Shown here: positions 11,746 through 23,192 of the stretch, in pieces
Layout of the letters: each line of letters starts with the position of its first letter
How positions within the stretch are numbered: position 1 is the first letter of the stretch
Assembly (NCBI GenBank): GCA_949358305.1
Contig: OX442321.1
Location: 2,170,001 to 2,234,000, forward strand
DNA: 64,000 bases
Source: Strigamia acuminata
Lineage: Eukaryota > Arthropoda > Chilopoda > Geophilomorpha > Linotaeniidae
Direction of reading: 5' to 3'
The notes under the pieces: model-generated
What the model saw: only the letters and a program-made list of their open reading frames with translations
Database searches by the model: none
Told to the model about the DNA's origin: nothing
Program-made: the position numbers and the translations under genes

Positions 11746-12080
11746 CTAACAAAATATCCGTTTTAAACCCCAAAAACAACACAATTTTTCGTCTTAACCC
11801 CAAAAAATAACAAAATTTCCGTTTTAACTCCAAAAAACAACAAAATTTCCGTTTTAACCCCAAAAAACAACAAAATTTCCGTTTTAACTCCAAAAATCAA
11901 CAAAATTTCCGTTTTAAACCCGAAAAACAACAAAATCTTCGTCCTAACCCCAAAAAACAACACAATTGTCGTCTTAACCCCAAAAAACCACCAAAATTGT
12001 CTCCTTAAACCCATAAAACCACCAAAATGTCCATTCCAAACCCCTAAACCCATCAAAATTTTCATCTTAACCCCCCAAAT
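11746..12080. repeat. 30-bp minisatellite, TTCCGTTTTAA type
   Basis: Units of 30 bp (GTTTTAACTCCAAAAAACAA then CAAAATTTCC), nearly perfect at 11800-11960. Units diverge to the right and become A/C-rich (CCACCAAAAT, CCCCTAAACCC) by 12080. The minus-strand GVKTEILLFF-type open frame is a repeat translation. Confidence 0.93.
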
Positions 12081-13064
12081 CTAACCACCCATCATTTTCG
12101 CTCCAACTTCCCACGAAACAAACCCACTCAAAAAAGCGCATCCATCTCAGATCGCGCGCATTTCACGGAACTTTCCACACAACTGCTTTCTCCCACCACC
12201 GTCCCCCAGCGTCTTGTTCATCCAACATGAGAGCCTTTGTTGCTCGTTAGCGTGGTGCACAAATTGAAAATTACAGCGCACTCGTCCCCTCCCAACATGA
12301 TAAAGTCCACATAAAAGAACTTTTCCACCCATCCCCCGCGCACACGCACGACGCGCTCGCATGAATATGCTGTCAGTTAAATTCACTCGCTAATTTGTTG
12401 GGAGGAGAAGAGAAAAGAAAAGAGGGCTCTCTCTTCGCGAACCCCTCAACCAACGACTTGTCTTCCAATTTCTTCTTCCCGACCCCGGACACCTCGCAGC
12501 CTCAGCTCGGCTGGCCAAGGTGGTCATTATGTTGTTTGCAGCCCGATTGAAGCTGTAATTTCACTCGTGCACGCCCTCGGGTGGAGGAAATTGCCCGTCT
12601 TCGCATTGCAAACCGGCAAAGCCGACAATAAAGCCAACGGTGCAGGACCCACTGTTCATTGGACACGACCGGGGCACTCACCGGAACCCTCGTCAGGCGG
12701 GCAGCCAGCGGTGCAGGGGAGAAATAATAGTAATATGCGGCCATCGGGAGACGGTGTTGAAAAATGGATCGAGGTTCAAAGGCGAAATACCGCCGCGCCC
12801 GAGGGCAAGGTGCGCGAGTTTCGGATGGAACTCGAGGCCCCGATGCGTTTGACAGCATCCTCATTTTCTTTGTGCCCACCCATTAAGGCCACCCGAAGCT
12901 CTGTTTGTTTATTCGGCCAGCAAACAGTGCAGGTGGAAGAGGAGGAAAACAAACCGAGAACAAATCACGTTTCTTTCGAGCTCGTTTTTCACGTTTTGTT
13001 TTTTTTTTTTGGGAATTTTTCTCACGGGTTATTACGTTTACGAATTTTTGGCACGGTTTACACA
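12081..13064. other. Low-copy intergenic DNA
   Basis: Moderately GC-rich DNA (12480-12900) with several overlapping short open frames on both strands, none recognisable. T-rich from 12985. No gene supported. Confidence 0.35.
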
Positions 13065-13650
13065 CATTTTAACGTTTTATTACGTTATTTGCCCCCTTTT
13101 TATATTTTATTATAATTTTTCACGTTTTATTTTGTTATTCTGTTATTTTTTCACGTAAATTTTACTCTTCTGCACGTTTGATTATGTTATTTTGTCTATT
13201 TTCACGTTTTACGTATTACTTATGTTTGCCCATTTTTACATTATAGTACGTTATCTTGCTCTTTTTTCACGTTTTATTACGTTATTGTGGCCTTTTTCAC
13301 GTTGTTTTGGCCTTTTTCACGTTATTTTGCCATTTTCCCACATTTTCCACGTTATTTTGCCATTTTCCCACATTTTTTTCACGTTATTTTGCACTTTTCC
13401 CACATTTTTTCACGTTATTTTGCCCTTTTCCCACGTTATTTTGCCCTTTTCCCACGTTATTTTGCCCTTTTCCCACGTTATTTTGCCCTTTTCTCACGTT
13501 ATTTTGCCATTTTTCCACATTTTCCCACGTTTTTTCACCTTATTTAGCCATTAATCCACGTTTTATTACGTTATTATATTTCTTTCACACGTTTAATTAC
13601 GTTATTATATTTCTTTCACACGTTTAATTACGTTATTTAACCCTTTTTTT
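13065..13650. repeat. 21-bp minisatellite, CACGTTATTTTGCC type
   Basis: Tandem CACGTTATTTTGCCCTTTTC units, 21 bp apart at 13405-13505, with looser ATTACGTTATT units on either side. CACGTT carries a CpG. All three plus-strand frames stay open (FSRYFALFP-type peptides) because the unit lacks stops on that strand; these are not genes. Confidence 0.92.
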
Positions 13651-16429
13651 CACATTTTCCCCGAATTTCGCAAAAACCAAACAACATTCGCTGTAAATTC
13701 CTTTTACATTTCACAAACACAATGCCTCGTGATTCATTCGCAGGATTGATCAAATATAAAAATGTTGGCTTTTTCTAATGGCTCTAAGGCGGCGTGGGGT
13801 GGCGAACGGTCCCTTTTTAGGACTTTTGACTGTGTTCTGATATGACAGCTTTTTCGCTCATTGGTTTTTAATTTTCTCTCGCCGAATAAAGCGGATTGCC
13901 TTGAATTATGTCCCCCAATCGTTGGCACAATTTCATACGATGCCATTTTACTTAAATTCCACCTCTCCCATCCACCCGCGCCCGGCCCTTAAAACCCTCT
14001 TTGCAACGACTCTCCTCGCGCGCAATCAACGCTGCAAATTTCATTATAAAAGAGTTTGGCGCGCACATTTCATTTTTCTTAAGCACATGCACATTTTTCT
14101 TATCTCCCTTACCGTATATTTTATGGATTCATATTTCTGCTGGCACGAGAGAGAGCGAGAGAGAAAGAGAGAGAGAGAGCCTGTCGCCTTAACCTCCTCC
14201 TTCCCCTTAAATCAAACGTCACCTAAGAGCGACAATTAACGCCCTCCTAAATTTCCCCTTTGAGATTCGGAACAGGTGCAACTTGCAACTCATCCGACAC
14301 TAAATTTTAACCAAAAAAAAAAATTTTAAAAATTTTTTTAAAATTTTTTTTTTTTCTAAAATAAAAAACGAGGTGTTGCTGATTGACTATTTCCTGCGTT
14401 GATTGGGGGGTTTGCGAGTTGCTGACTTCGTTTGCGGGCGGGCGCGACGCAGATTCGCTTATTGCTCGCCCTACCGGCAAATCATGCACGCAATTGACTT
14501 TACCGAGACTCCCTTTGCTCGTACTTCAAATTTTCTCCAAAGTAGACGCGAGAGAGAGCGAAAGAACGGCGAAAAAAAAGAAAAAAAAAGTGGAAATTTC
14601 AAAAAAGATCAAAGAGAATTCGGCAGAAAACTCCACCTCCTCTCCTCTTCCCATCACCTCGGCGTCTCTGCTCAGTCAAAGACGAGCTGCAGGCACCGGA
14701 AGAGAACCCACGGGATGCTTTTCATCCACCTCACAGTTTACACTTTCCAAGAAAGAAACCCCGACATTATTCCCCAACAAAACACCAAAAAACTTTCCCT
14801 TTTGCAGATGACCACTCGAAAAAAGGTCATTTTCCCTTCTCCCTCTTTCTCTCGACACCTCCTGACTCAGCTATGCACACACCGAGTCGGATATTGCGCC
14901 CCCTGGTTTCCATCAAGTCACTGGGTCGAGATGAGTGATATCATTACATTTGCAGACAGAGTATTGGCGGAGGTGGCAGTAATGGAACTAGCCTGTTTCC
15001 ACCACGGAATAACGATGTGATGATATCCATCTTCCCCCTTCCAGTCTCGCACCAACACTCTATATGGCGCATGCGTTCGACACTTCCGCCTGACCGCTCA
15101 GGGACCCCGTGCTCCTTCTTTTTCTTTCTTTCTCGCGCTCGCCATGCTTGTCTCGCGTGATAGATGAATTTTTAAGCGTTCTGGCGGTGGGTGGGAGTGC
15201 GCAAACACCAGCCGGGGTGGATGGAGATGAGGGAAAAGTGCCAATCTCATCACACTCGCATTTTTGCCTTTCAAATCCCGACCTCAATTTTCCATGTGTG
15301 CAAAATGCGCGCGTGTGTGTGTGTTGGGGAGAATCAAACACGAATTACCATTCTGTTTGCCCACTCTCTCTCTCTGTTTCGAGTTGAACTTTGCTGCGCT
15401 GCAGTGCAGCACCGAGTCCGAATGTCACACACATCAGATCAAAAAATAAAATAAAACAAAATTTAAAAAAAATACAAATTTGTAGAATATAAACTCGGTT
15501 TTCTATTGGCTGGCCGCGAAGCGTCACTCAAGCGCTTGAAAATTTAATTAGGCGAATATTTTCGTCTTCCGACATGCAAAAGAAACGTGCAATTGGAATT
15601 GTTGAGCATTTAAAATTCTCCTTGATCTCGGTCGGACACGGCGTGTCTCCCAGTGCGCGTGCGCGCAAATCCACCCACTGGTTGCACGCGACTTCCGAGA
15701 AAAGTGGGTGGAAGGGCGGGCGGGGTTGAAAATACATTCGCAAACCCCTCCGTATCCCCCCAGCCCCGGCGACTTTGCTTCCCTGCACGGGTCGATAAAC
15801 GGCATGCAGATTGGCAGTGAGCGGCGCGTGCAAAGCAAACGGTTTAATATTCATGCGTTCAACACGCGCACGGGACGTCACGTTATTATAGCTGACGGCA
15901 CCAAAAACGCACCCCCGCACCCCCGTTCGCGTTCTCGGCGAAGGAAAGGGAGGAAAAAAATGGAAGAAATAGCGCTTGTCTTCCTCACGGGTCCAACAAG
16001 AAAGTCCTCAACAAGTCAAATAGAATTTGAGTGGAGATGCGATGCGAATCGTTTCGTTCTTTGCGAAACTCTTGTAAAACATTAAAATAGAATGCAATTA
16101 CTCAAAGCATGGATGGAAAAATGGAGAGGGGGTCGGGAAAAAGGTTGCCGAAAACGGGTTGATTAAAAATTGAAGGAATAAAGGGGGGAGAAGATGAGGA
16201 ATGTAATCTTTGGTTGTTGGGAGGTTTTTAAAAAATAAAATCGCGATTGGAAATATAATTTTCGGGGTTTGGAATCTCTGGAGTATCCGATGGTCACCTC
16301 AAATTAATTATGGATGCGGAAGGCTATTTTTAATTCATTCAGGTAACCTCATCAGCATCGGGCTTGCGTTTCGCATAGAGTTTGTCTTAATCATACAAAC
16401 AGCAGAATGGATAAATAAAATTTTGGAGA
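13651..16429. other. Low-copy intergenic DNA
   Basis: No supported gene. A GA-rich microsatellite lies at 14147-14180, complementary-looking A and T runs at 14310-14356, GT and CT microsatellites at 15312-15324 and 15363-15376, and a GC-richer block at about 15630-15960. G-rich DNA (16110-16290) precedes the next array. Open frames up to about 200 codons at 14383-15020 overlap in several frames and have no domain I know. Confidence 0.4.
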
Positions 16430-17045
16430 AAAAATATTTAGAAAAGTCCAAAAAAAATAAAATCTAAGAAATTCTAAAAAAATAATGCAAGAAATTTAAA
16501 AAAAAAATGTAATGAATTTATAAAGAATGCAAGAAATTAAGAAAATCTTTTAGAAATCCCAGAAAATTATACAAAAACATCCAAACAAATCCAAGAGATT
16601 GTCAAAATATTTTAAAAATCCCATAAATTTATATAAAACTTCTTAAAATTCCAGAAATTTATACAAAAACTTTTTAAAAAAACACCAAATATTTCCAAAA
16701 ACTTGAAATTCATTAAAAAAAATGCAAGAAATTAACAAAATCTTTAAGAAATTTAAGAAATTTATACAAAAACATCAAAACAAATTCAAGAAATTGACAA
16801 AATCTATTAAAAATTCCAGAAATTGACAAAATCTATTAAAAATCCAAGAAATTGACAAAATCTATTAAAAATCTATTAAAAATCTATTAAAAATCTATTA
16901 AAAATCTCAGAAATTTATACAAAAACCTTTTAAAAAACCACCGAAATTTCCAAAAACTCCAAAAACAATCCTAAAAATCTCCAAAACCTTCAAAAAAAAA
17001 TCCTCCGAAAATTCCCCAAACCTTCAAAATTCCCTCCAAACATCT
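16430..17045. repeat. Irregular A-rich minisatellite with an 11-bp core
   Basis: Degenerate repeats of CCAGAAATTGACAAAATC and ATTTATACAAAAAC spaced about 29-30 bp, with a clean stretch of four 11-bp units (TCTATTAAAAA) at about 16858-16905. The right edge becomes A/C-rich (CCAAAAACTCC, TCCCCAAACC). Confidence 0.8.
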
Positions 17046-19354
17046 CTCAAAAATTTTACGACTTATGTCGGCAGATCTGAAGAACTCCAACCATCCAAAT
17101 CCACGTCGGACAGGTGGCGTGTACACTAAAACAGGTGTACCACATCAAAGCAAACACCAAGGGTAATAGAAAAAAAAGTGGGAGGGTAAAATTTCACCAT
17201 CACCTATACCATTCCAAACCATTAACACATGGGTGCTAATGACTCGATTGGAGGTGCGCAAACCGATACACGATCCCCCCCTCAAACGACCCAACAACAA
17301 AAAAAAAGAAAAAAAAGAAAAAAGAAACAACCCAATAAAACTTCTCCCAAACTTATTTATTCCCCCAGACACAAACAAAACCCGCAAACTCCACACACAA
17401 AAACCTAATGCACCTTTCTTCATTTCCGTTGCCATGGCAATCACACATCCGTACATTGGCATTGCGTTGCCAACGAAAAACATGATAAGTTGCCCGCATT
17501 TAAATATTAATGATGATGAGCCACCGGCGAGTATTTAGCGATAAAATATGAAATGCAAGTGAGGCAAACAGGCGAAGTAGTCAACTATTCATGGCAATAA
17601 CAAATTGATCCCACGCCTGCAAACTACTCACTCACTGCCACCCATGACCCATCTCCCATCTCCCATCTCCCATCTGCAGAGTGCGCCAAGAGGCGGAGCC
17701 GTGCAGGGAAGAAGAAGCTGCGGGCAGCAAATCTCGCTCATCTCCCCCGAAAACCAAACAATCCGCACAATACCAAGTGGGAGTGATCCAAACTCACTTC
17801 CCTCTCCAAACGACGTCTCCTCTTGCCCCCCCAAGCACCCGATCAACTTGTTTGTTGCAAACAGGCTTCCCGAGCGACACCTATCGCAAAACGTGACGCA
17901 ACAAACATCTCCCTTTTCTCCTCCTGTCAACATGATTGACGCCCGCTTTTCGACAGGGGTCGCCCTCATCTGACAACGCTTCGGACCGGCTGTTCACAGA
18001 TGGCGATACCAGGGCTCGTCTTGCCATCCAGGGCGGGTGATCAAACACAGGAACGTCTCTCTTTCTGCGCGACGCCACCCGAGATGCGCGCGCTCCTTTT
18101 CTGCCCTCCAACCACCGCATCTTCCTCCCTCGTGACACCTCGACAAAACCCCCTGCTGATGCACAGCCACGCCGCCTTTGTGCGCCGGACCGGGGGCAAA
18201 GAGGGGCCAGCCGGCTCAGCCAGCATTCCTTTGTGTTTCCACAACGACCCCCTCGGCCCCTCCATCCACTATCCTGCCATCGGTGACGTGTCTTCTTGTT
18301 GCCAGTCCAGGACATTTATCTGCAAATCGCTTCCTCGGGGTTCCTCTCATCATTCACTCACCCGGCGAGGCCGTTCACTAAAGGATGTCAACATAATAAA
18401 TGAGCTGGCAAAGGGGTGGGTCCTCGAAGAAAGGGTGCTATATATACTTTTCCCGAGGTGTCGGACGTCTATTCAGTGTGGGGGTGTGAAAAACGCCACC
18501 CGAGCCGCTTTTGAGCTCGGTGAGAACAGACCGGGTCAACGTGGGGGAGTCGCGAGTTCAAAGGCAACTCGCCGCCCCCACATGCACACAATTTGGCGCG
18601 CCGAAAAGGAAAATTGCCCGCGGCGAAAACATTAGTGGACGCTCGAAAGAGGAGACGAGCGAGGGGGTGTTTGTGGGGGTTGTGTCAGGTGTTGTTGGGT
18701 TTCGCTCTCTCACTCCCCCTCGCCGGAACCGTTAGCAGCGGGATGTGGTTTTATTGCAGCGCCATCTCCCGATGAAGCGTTAATGGCGCCAATATCCGAG
18801 GTGGGAAGAGAAAAGAGAAGGGGGCCTCGATATTGCACTCGCATGAATCAGTCGGAAGACCCCGTGGCCACAGCTCGGGCTAACGGGCGCACGCCCCCGC
18901 GCGTAAATCCTCCGGCCACCCCGACACCCAATTCCCAGCTCCTAAATCATGCGCCAGCTGGACACAAACGTCCCTTCGCGTTCGCTCGCACTCGCCGCAA
19001 ATTCGCGAGCGAGTCGACAAAAGAAGGCGAGAAGGCGAATTTCCTCTCGCCAAATTTATTTCCACGGTCCACGTGTTGTCTTAAACACGTGTCCCTCCTT
19101 CTCGCCGATAAAAGAAGGGCAAATTCGTTGCTAGCCGGGCTCGAAACGACTCAAACGGCGCCTTGATTTGTTCCTTCTGCGGTCGCCTCCAAACACCACG
19201 CACTCACGCAACCCCGAAATTTCGACTCGGGAATAATTGCGCCACTTTTTCCTGAAGAACAAACCGCAAGATCTAACGCTTCTGGTGGACGAACGACGAG
19301 GAAACTGTCTTTTCCTCTGCACTGCAGATCCTACATGATGAAACAATAGTCATA
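17046..19354. other. Low-copy GC-rich intergenic block
   Basis: A/C-rich to 17500, then GC-rich from about 17600 to 19300 with many CpGs. Open frames occur on both strands (for example 18000-18635), but several overlap and none shows a domain. A regulatory or unrecognised non-coding role is possible; nothing in it decides the matter. Confidence 0.35.
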
Positions 19355-19356
19355 TA

Positions 19357-19589
19357 CCGTATTTTATCGATTAAGAGCCGCGGCTCTTATTCAAAACTGC
19401 CATTTTTGTCAGCAATTACAATTTCGGTTTTTCGGTTCTTACATTTGTTTAATGTAACAAACGAAGCGTACGTTCATCGTTCCTGAGGTTAAATACAGAA
19501 ACAATACCGTAGTTTTGCAAAAATACGCTGTTCCTGGTGTCTCAGCCGCGGCTACTATTCGAAGACGACTCTTAATCAGTAAAATACGG
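19357..19589. mobile_element. Short inverted-repeat transposon, Tc1/mariner-like (TA target)
   Basis: 233 bp beginning CCGTATTTTATCGATTAAGA and ending in its near complement (CTTAATCAGTAAAATACGG), flanked by TA at 19355-19356 and 19590-19591. GAGCCGCGGCT motifs lie next to both ends (19376 and about 19548). There is no coding capacity, so it is non-autonomous. A related shorter copy is at 32558-32671. The superfamily is inferred from the TA target alone. Confidence 0.85.
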
Positions 19590-19591
19590 TA

Positions 19592-21059
19592 ATACTACAT
19601 GTCATATTTCTTCGAAGAAGAGTCGCGTCTCATATTCCAAATCGTGTTTTCACGTAGAACTACGTCTAAAGCATAGTACGCATAAGCTTTCAGAGTCTAA
19701 ATATTTTTACAGTCTTAATTTTTCAACAGCACCAGTACTAGGCTTAAGAGAACAATCCTCGTAACTGAAATGAAGACTCTCCCAAAACAAAAACAATGAA
19801 ACAAATACCAATAAAACCACAAGAAATATATATTTTCTAGTGTTTGTCGACGCAAATCCAACTATCATTTTCGATGCACAAAATTGACTCGCCAGCCTCG
19901 CCGGGCCCCTTAACCCAGAGCCCCCTCGTGACAGCCAAGGGGACGAGAGTACGGGTCATCACCCTCGACGAGATGAATGGTGACTAACAGGGTGAGGAGA
20001 AATGATAAATGGTGGGGGTGAAAGGAAGTCCGCACTCATTACGCAGGGTGTTAAATATGACGCCATGTAACGATCATTCATTGCAAGAAATATCGCTCCG
20101 TTCCATAAATCAAGACCTGGGACAACAACTCCAGGCCTAATTCGTACGTCAACTGCTATTAAAACGATTAAAACATTAAAAAAAAAAGCATTCAGCGATG
20201 GATTTGTGTACATCCCGCCCACGGAGCGCCGCGTGACGAGTCTTTTTGGCTCTCGAACAAGGGCAGACACACCGAGGTGAAGGAATTTGGCTCGAGTTAA
20301 AAAGAAACGCGGATAATAAAGTTTGTTATTTTTATCGCTTGTAATTGAACAAGTCTTCTTGGAAAATTAATGCCAGTTGCTGTTGAAGAAATCATGTGAC
20401 CAACTGTTCCCGGTAAATCACGCGGCAATCAGCACGAGAAACGCACACAACCATCTATCAGAGGAGTGATGAATGGGCCAACAGATGGCACTGCGAGTAG
20501 AACAACTCCCGTTCTGTTTTGGGCGAGGGGTGTACGGGGGTGTAGCAAAGTGGGAGAGAAGAAGGCATCTCACACACGCACACACCCTTCACTTTCCGGG
20601 GGGAAAGACGACGATATTAAAAGAAATTCTTCAACGGAGCGCCGCCAGCCGGTGCTAACAAAGTTGGGAAGAAAAATGGAGTGGCGTCCACACGGCGTAC
20701 CCCCCCTCTCCCGTCTGTGCTCTCGTTCGCTCTCGCCCGCTGCAAATTCATTCGGAAACCAGAAAATGGCCCATCTAACAGCAACTTAACGTCTGTTTTA
20801 ATTAAATTTCACACTTTTTCTGGGTTTTTTTTCTTCTTTTCTCCCTCTCTCTCTATTTGACAAGCGAGTTTTTCATTTTTAACGCAAATCTAACGTTAAG
20901 TGACACGCGTTAAATCAGGCTTGATGGTAAAAAATATCTTGTGACCTTAAAGGCGAACTTTGTTGGGGATGGAGAAGGAAGGATAGAGATGTATGTTTAA
21001 TTTGTTGGTAGATTTTGGGTGAAGTTGTTGGTTTTATTGGTTTAAGGATTCAAAATTGA
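19592..21059. other. Low-copy intergenic DNA
   Basis: No supported gene. GC-richer at 19880-20280 and 20400-20770. From 20940 the + strand is G/T-rich and C-poor up to the next array. Confidence 0.35.
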
Positions 21060-21660
21060 GGTTTAGATAAAAATGGCAGGAAAAAAATAATTTAAAACTC
21101 GTAAATTTGTATAATAAAACTGAGAAAAATCAATCCAAGAATGTCATAATTTAGTACCAAAAGTGATAAAAAAACTCCATAAATGTCATATTTACTACTA
21201 AACGTGACAAAAATGTTAATTTACTAATAAAAGTGACATAAACAGTCCAAAAATGTCATAATTTACTACTGAAATTGACAAAAATAATCCAAAAATGCCA
21301 ATTTACTAATAAAAATGACGAAAACAGTCCAAAAATATCATAATTTACTACTAAAAGTGACAAAAATAATCCAAAAAATGTCAATTTACTAATAAAAATG
21401 ACATAAACAGTCCAAAAATATCATAATTTACTACTAAAAGTGACAAAATAATCCAAAAAATGTCAATTTACTAATAAAAATGACGAAAACAGTCCAAAAA
21501 CCCCAAATTTGCAAATAAAACTGACAAAAACAATCCAAAAACCCCAAATCCACAAACAAAATCGACAAAAACAATACAAAAACCCTAAATCCACAAACAA
21601 AACCTCCCCAAAACAACCGAAAAATCCCAAACCAACAAACCAAACCCCCAAAACAATGCA
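21060..21660. repeat. 41/82-bp minisatellite
   Basis: Two alternating versions of an approximately 41-bp unit (AATTTACTACTAAAAGTGAC and AATTTACTAATAAAAATGAC), forming an 82-bp period seen from the positions of ACAGTCCAAAAA near 21242, 21324, 21406 and 21488. The right end degrades into G-free A/C-rich sequence (21500-21660). Confidence 0.9.
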
Positions 21661-22584
21661 AAACCCGTTGCACAAATCTGTTGATTCCATTAAAAAAGTT
21701 GAAAACTCCAAAGTTGGCGCCAACCTTCCTTCCTTCCTTCCCTCCAAACAAACTCCTGACAACTCACTTTGCACTTAAAAAAAAAAATCCTCTAACTAAG
21801 GTATTGGAAAACTGATTGGCGAACAGCCATGCCTGTTCCCCCCTGCAGGGCAAAAAAGGGAGCGGCGTCCAACGACAGGGGTTCAAAGGGAGGCCGCCCA
21901 CCCCCGCAAGCAACGCCACCAATCAACGATGCAACGCACCAAACCCAACGCCTAATTACGTCTCACTTAATGAACCTCGCTTCCTCTGGTGACAAACTCC
22001 TCTCGAGGACAAAAACCACATGGCCGCCATTGCCAAACCGAACGCCGTGCGCCGCTTCCAAGGTGGACACCGCGCCACCAGATCAACGCATACGAATGGC
22101 CCAAAACGCACGTAATGACCGCAGGGGGTCGCGCTCTGTCGACAGATTTATCGCGCGGGGGTCTGCTTCTCTGCTCTTCAACTTTGCCACCCCCTCATCC
22201 GTGCCTGCTGTGAGTTACGAACGCCAGGCAAGCGTTCCTCTGTGATTAGCAACGACCCTAAATTCACACACGGCTACCCCTGCTCATCAACACGACCATC
22301 ATTTAGGAAAAGGGGCATGTGCAAACCGATCATGTCCAGATCGCTATCTCGGGGACAAGTCGAGGGAAAGGGAAATTTTAAAAACATTTAATGGCGGGGG
22401 TTGACCAGGCTCTTAGTTTTCGTGGTTTGAATGAAGGAACGTGTTTAGTTTTACTTCTCGTCTTTATTTATATCGTAGGTCAGTTCGGCTAATCCCATAT
22501 TTTTCAAAAATGTATTTTAAATACAAAATGCATTTCGTAGTAATCGGATAGGATTAGGTTTACTGTACTGCATATGAAAATAAA
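21661..22584. other. Low-copy intergenic DNA
   Basis: GC-rich between about 21830 and 22240, then A/T-rich. No supported gene; the open frame at 21829-22245 has no recognisable domain. Confidence 0.35.
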
Positions 22585-23115
22585 AAGAGCTAGTTAAAAA
22601 GCATTAAAACCGACCGAAAACGGATAAAAATTGATAAAAACCATTAAAAACCGATTAATAACAGGTGAAAATCGTCAAAAAACATTAAAAATTGATTAAA
22701 AACGGGTGAAAAATCGTCAAAAACAATAAAAATCATCAAAAACTATTAGAAATCGTCAAAAAACATTAAAATGGTCAAAAAACATTAAAAATCGTCAAAA
22801 AACATTAAAAATCGATTAAAAACAGGTGAAAATCGTCAAAAAACATTAAAAATCAATTAAAAACAGGTAAAAATTGTCAAAAAAAACATTAAAAACCGAT
22901 TAAAAACGCGTGAAAAATCGTCAAAAACATTAAAAAACGTCAAAAAACATTAAAAATCGTCAAAAAACATTAAAAATCGTCAAAAAACATTAAAAATCGT
23001 CAAAAAACATTAAAAATCGTCAAAAAACATTAAAAATCGTCAAAAAACATTAAAAATCGTCAAAAAACATTAAAATCGATTAAAAACGGATAAATGTCAG
23101 TTAAAAATCGATAAA
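22585..23115. repeat. 20-bp minisatellite, TCAAAAAACATTAAAAATCG type
   Basis: Units of exactly 20 bp, nearly identical at 22950-23070, with longer variants carrying ATTAAAAACAGGTGAAAATC to the left. Each unit keeps a CpG. A pogo-like transposon terminus lies directly to the right. Confidence 0.95.
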
Positions 23116-23119
23116 AAAA

Positions 23120-23192
23120 TCGGTTACTGCTGTTCGGATAACCGATCATTCGTATAACCGATGTTCCGATAATCGAGGCTCTACTGCACTTG
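23120..23192. mobile_element. Pogo/Tigger-like terminal sequence, one end only
   Basis: GATAATCGAGGCTCTACTGC at about 23169-23188 resembles the right end typical of pogo/Tigger elements (complement GCAGTAGAGCCTCGATTATC), and copies of GGATAACCGATC-type sequence sit just inside it. I do not find the matching left end. The adjacent minisatellite may be an expansion inside the element. Confidence 0.5.

Noticed and set aside
13192-13627. Phenylalanine-rich open frames in three frames
   Set aside because: All three plus-strand frames are open across the same 21-bp array, which a real gene would not show.
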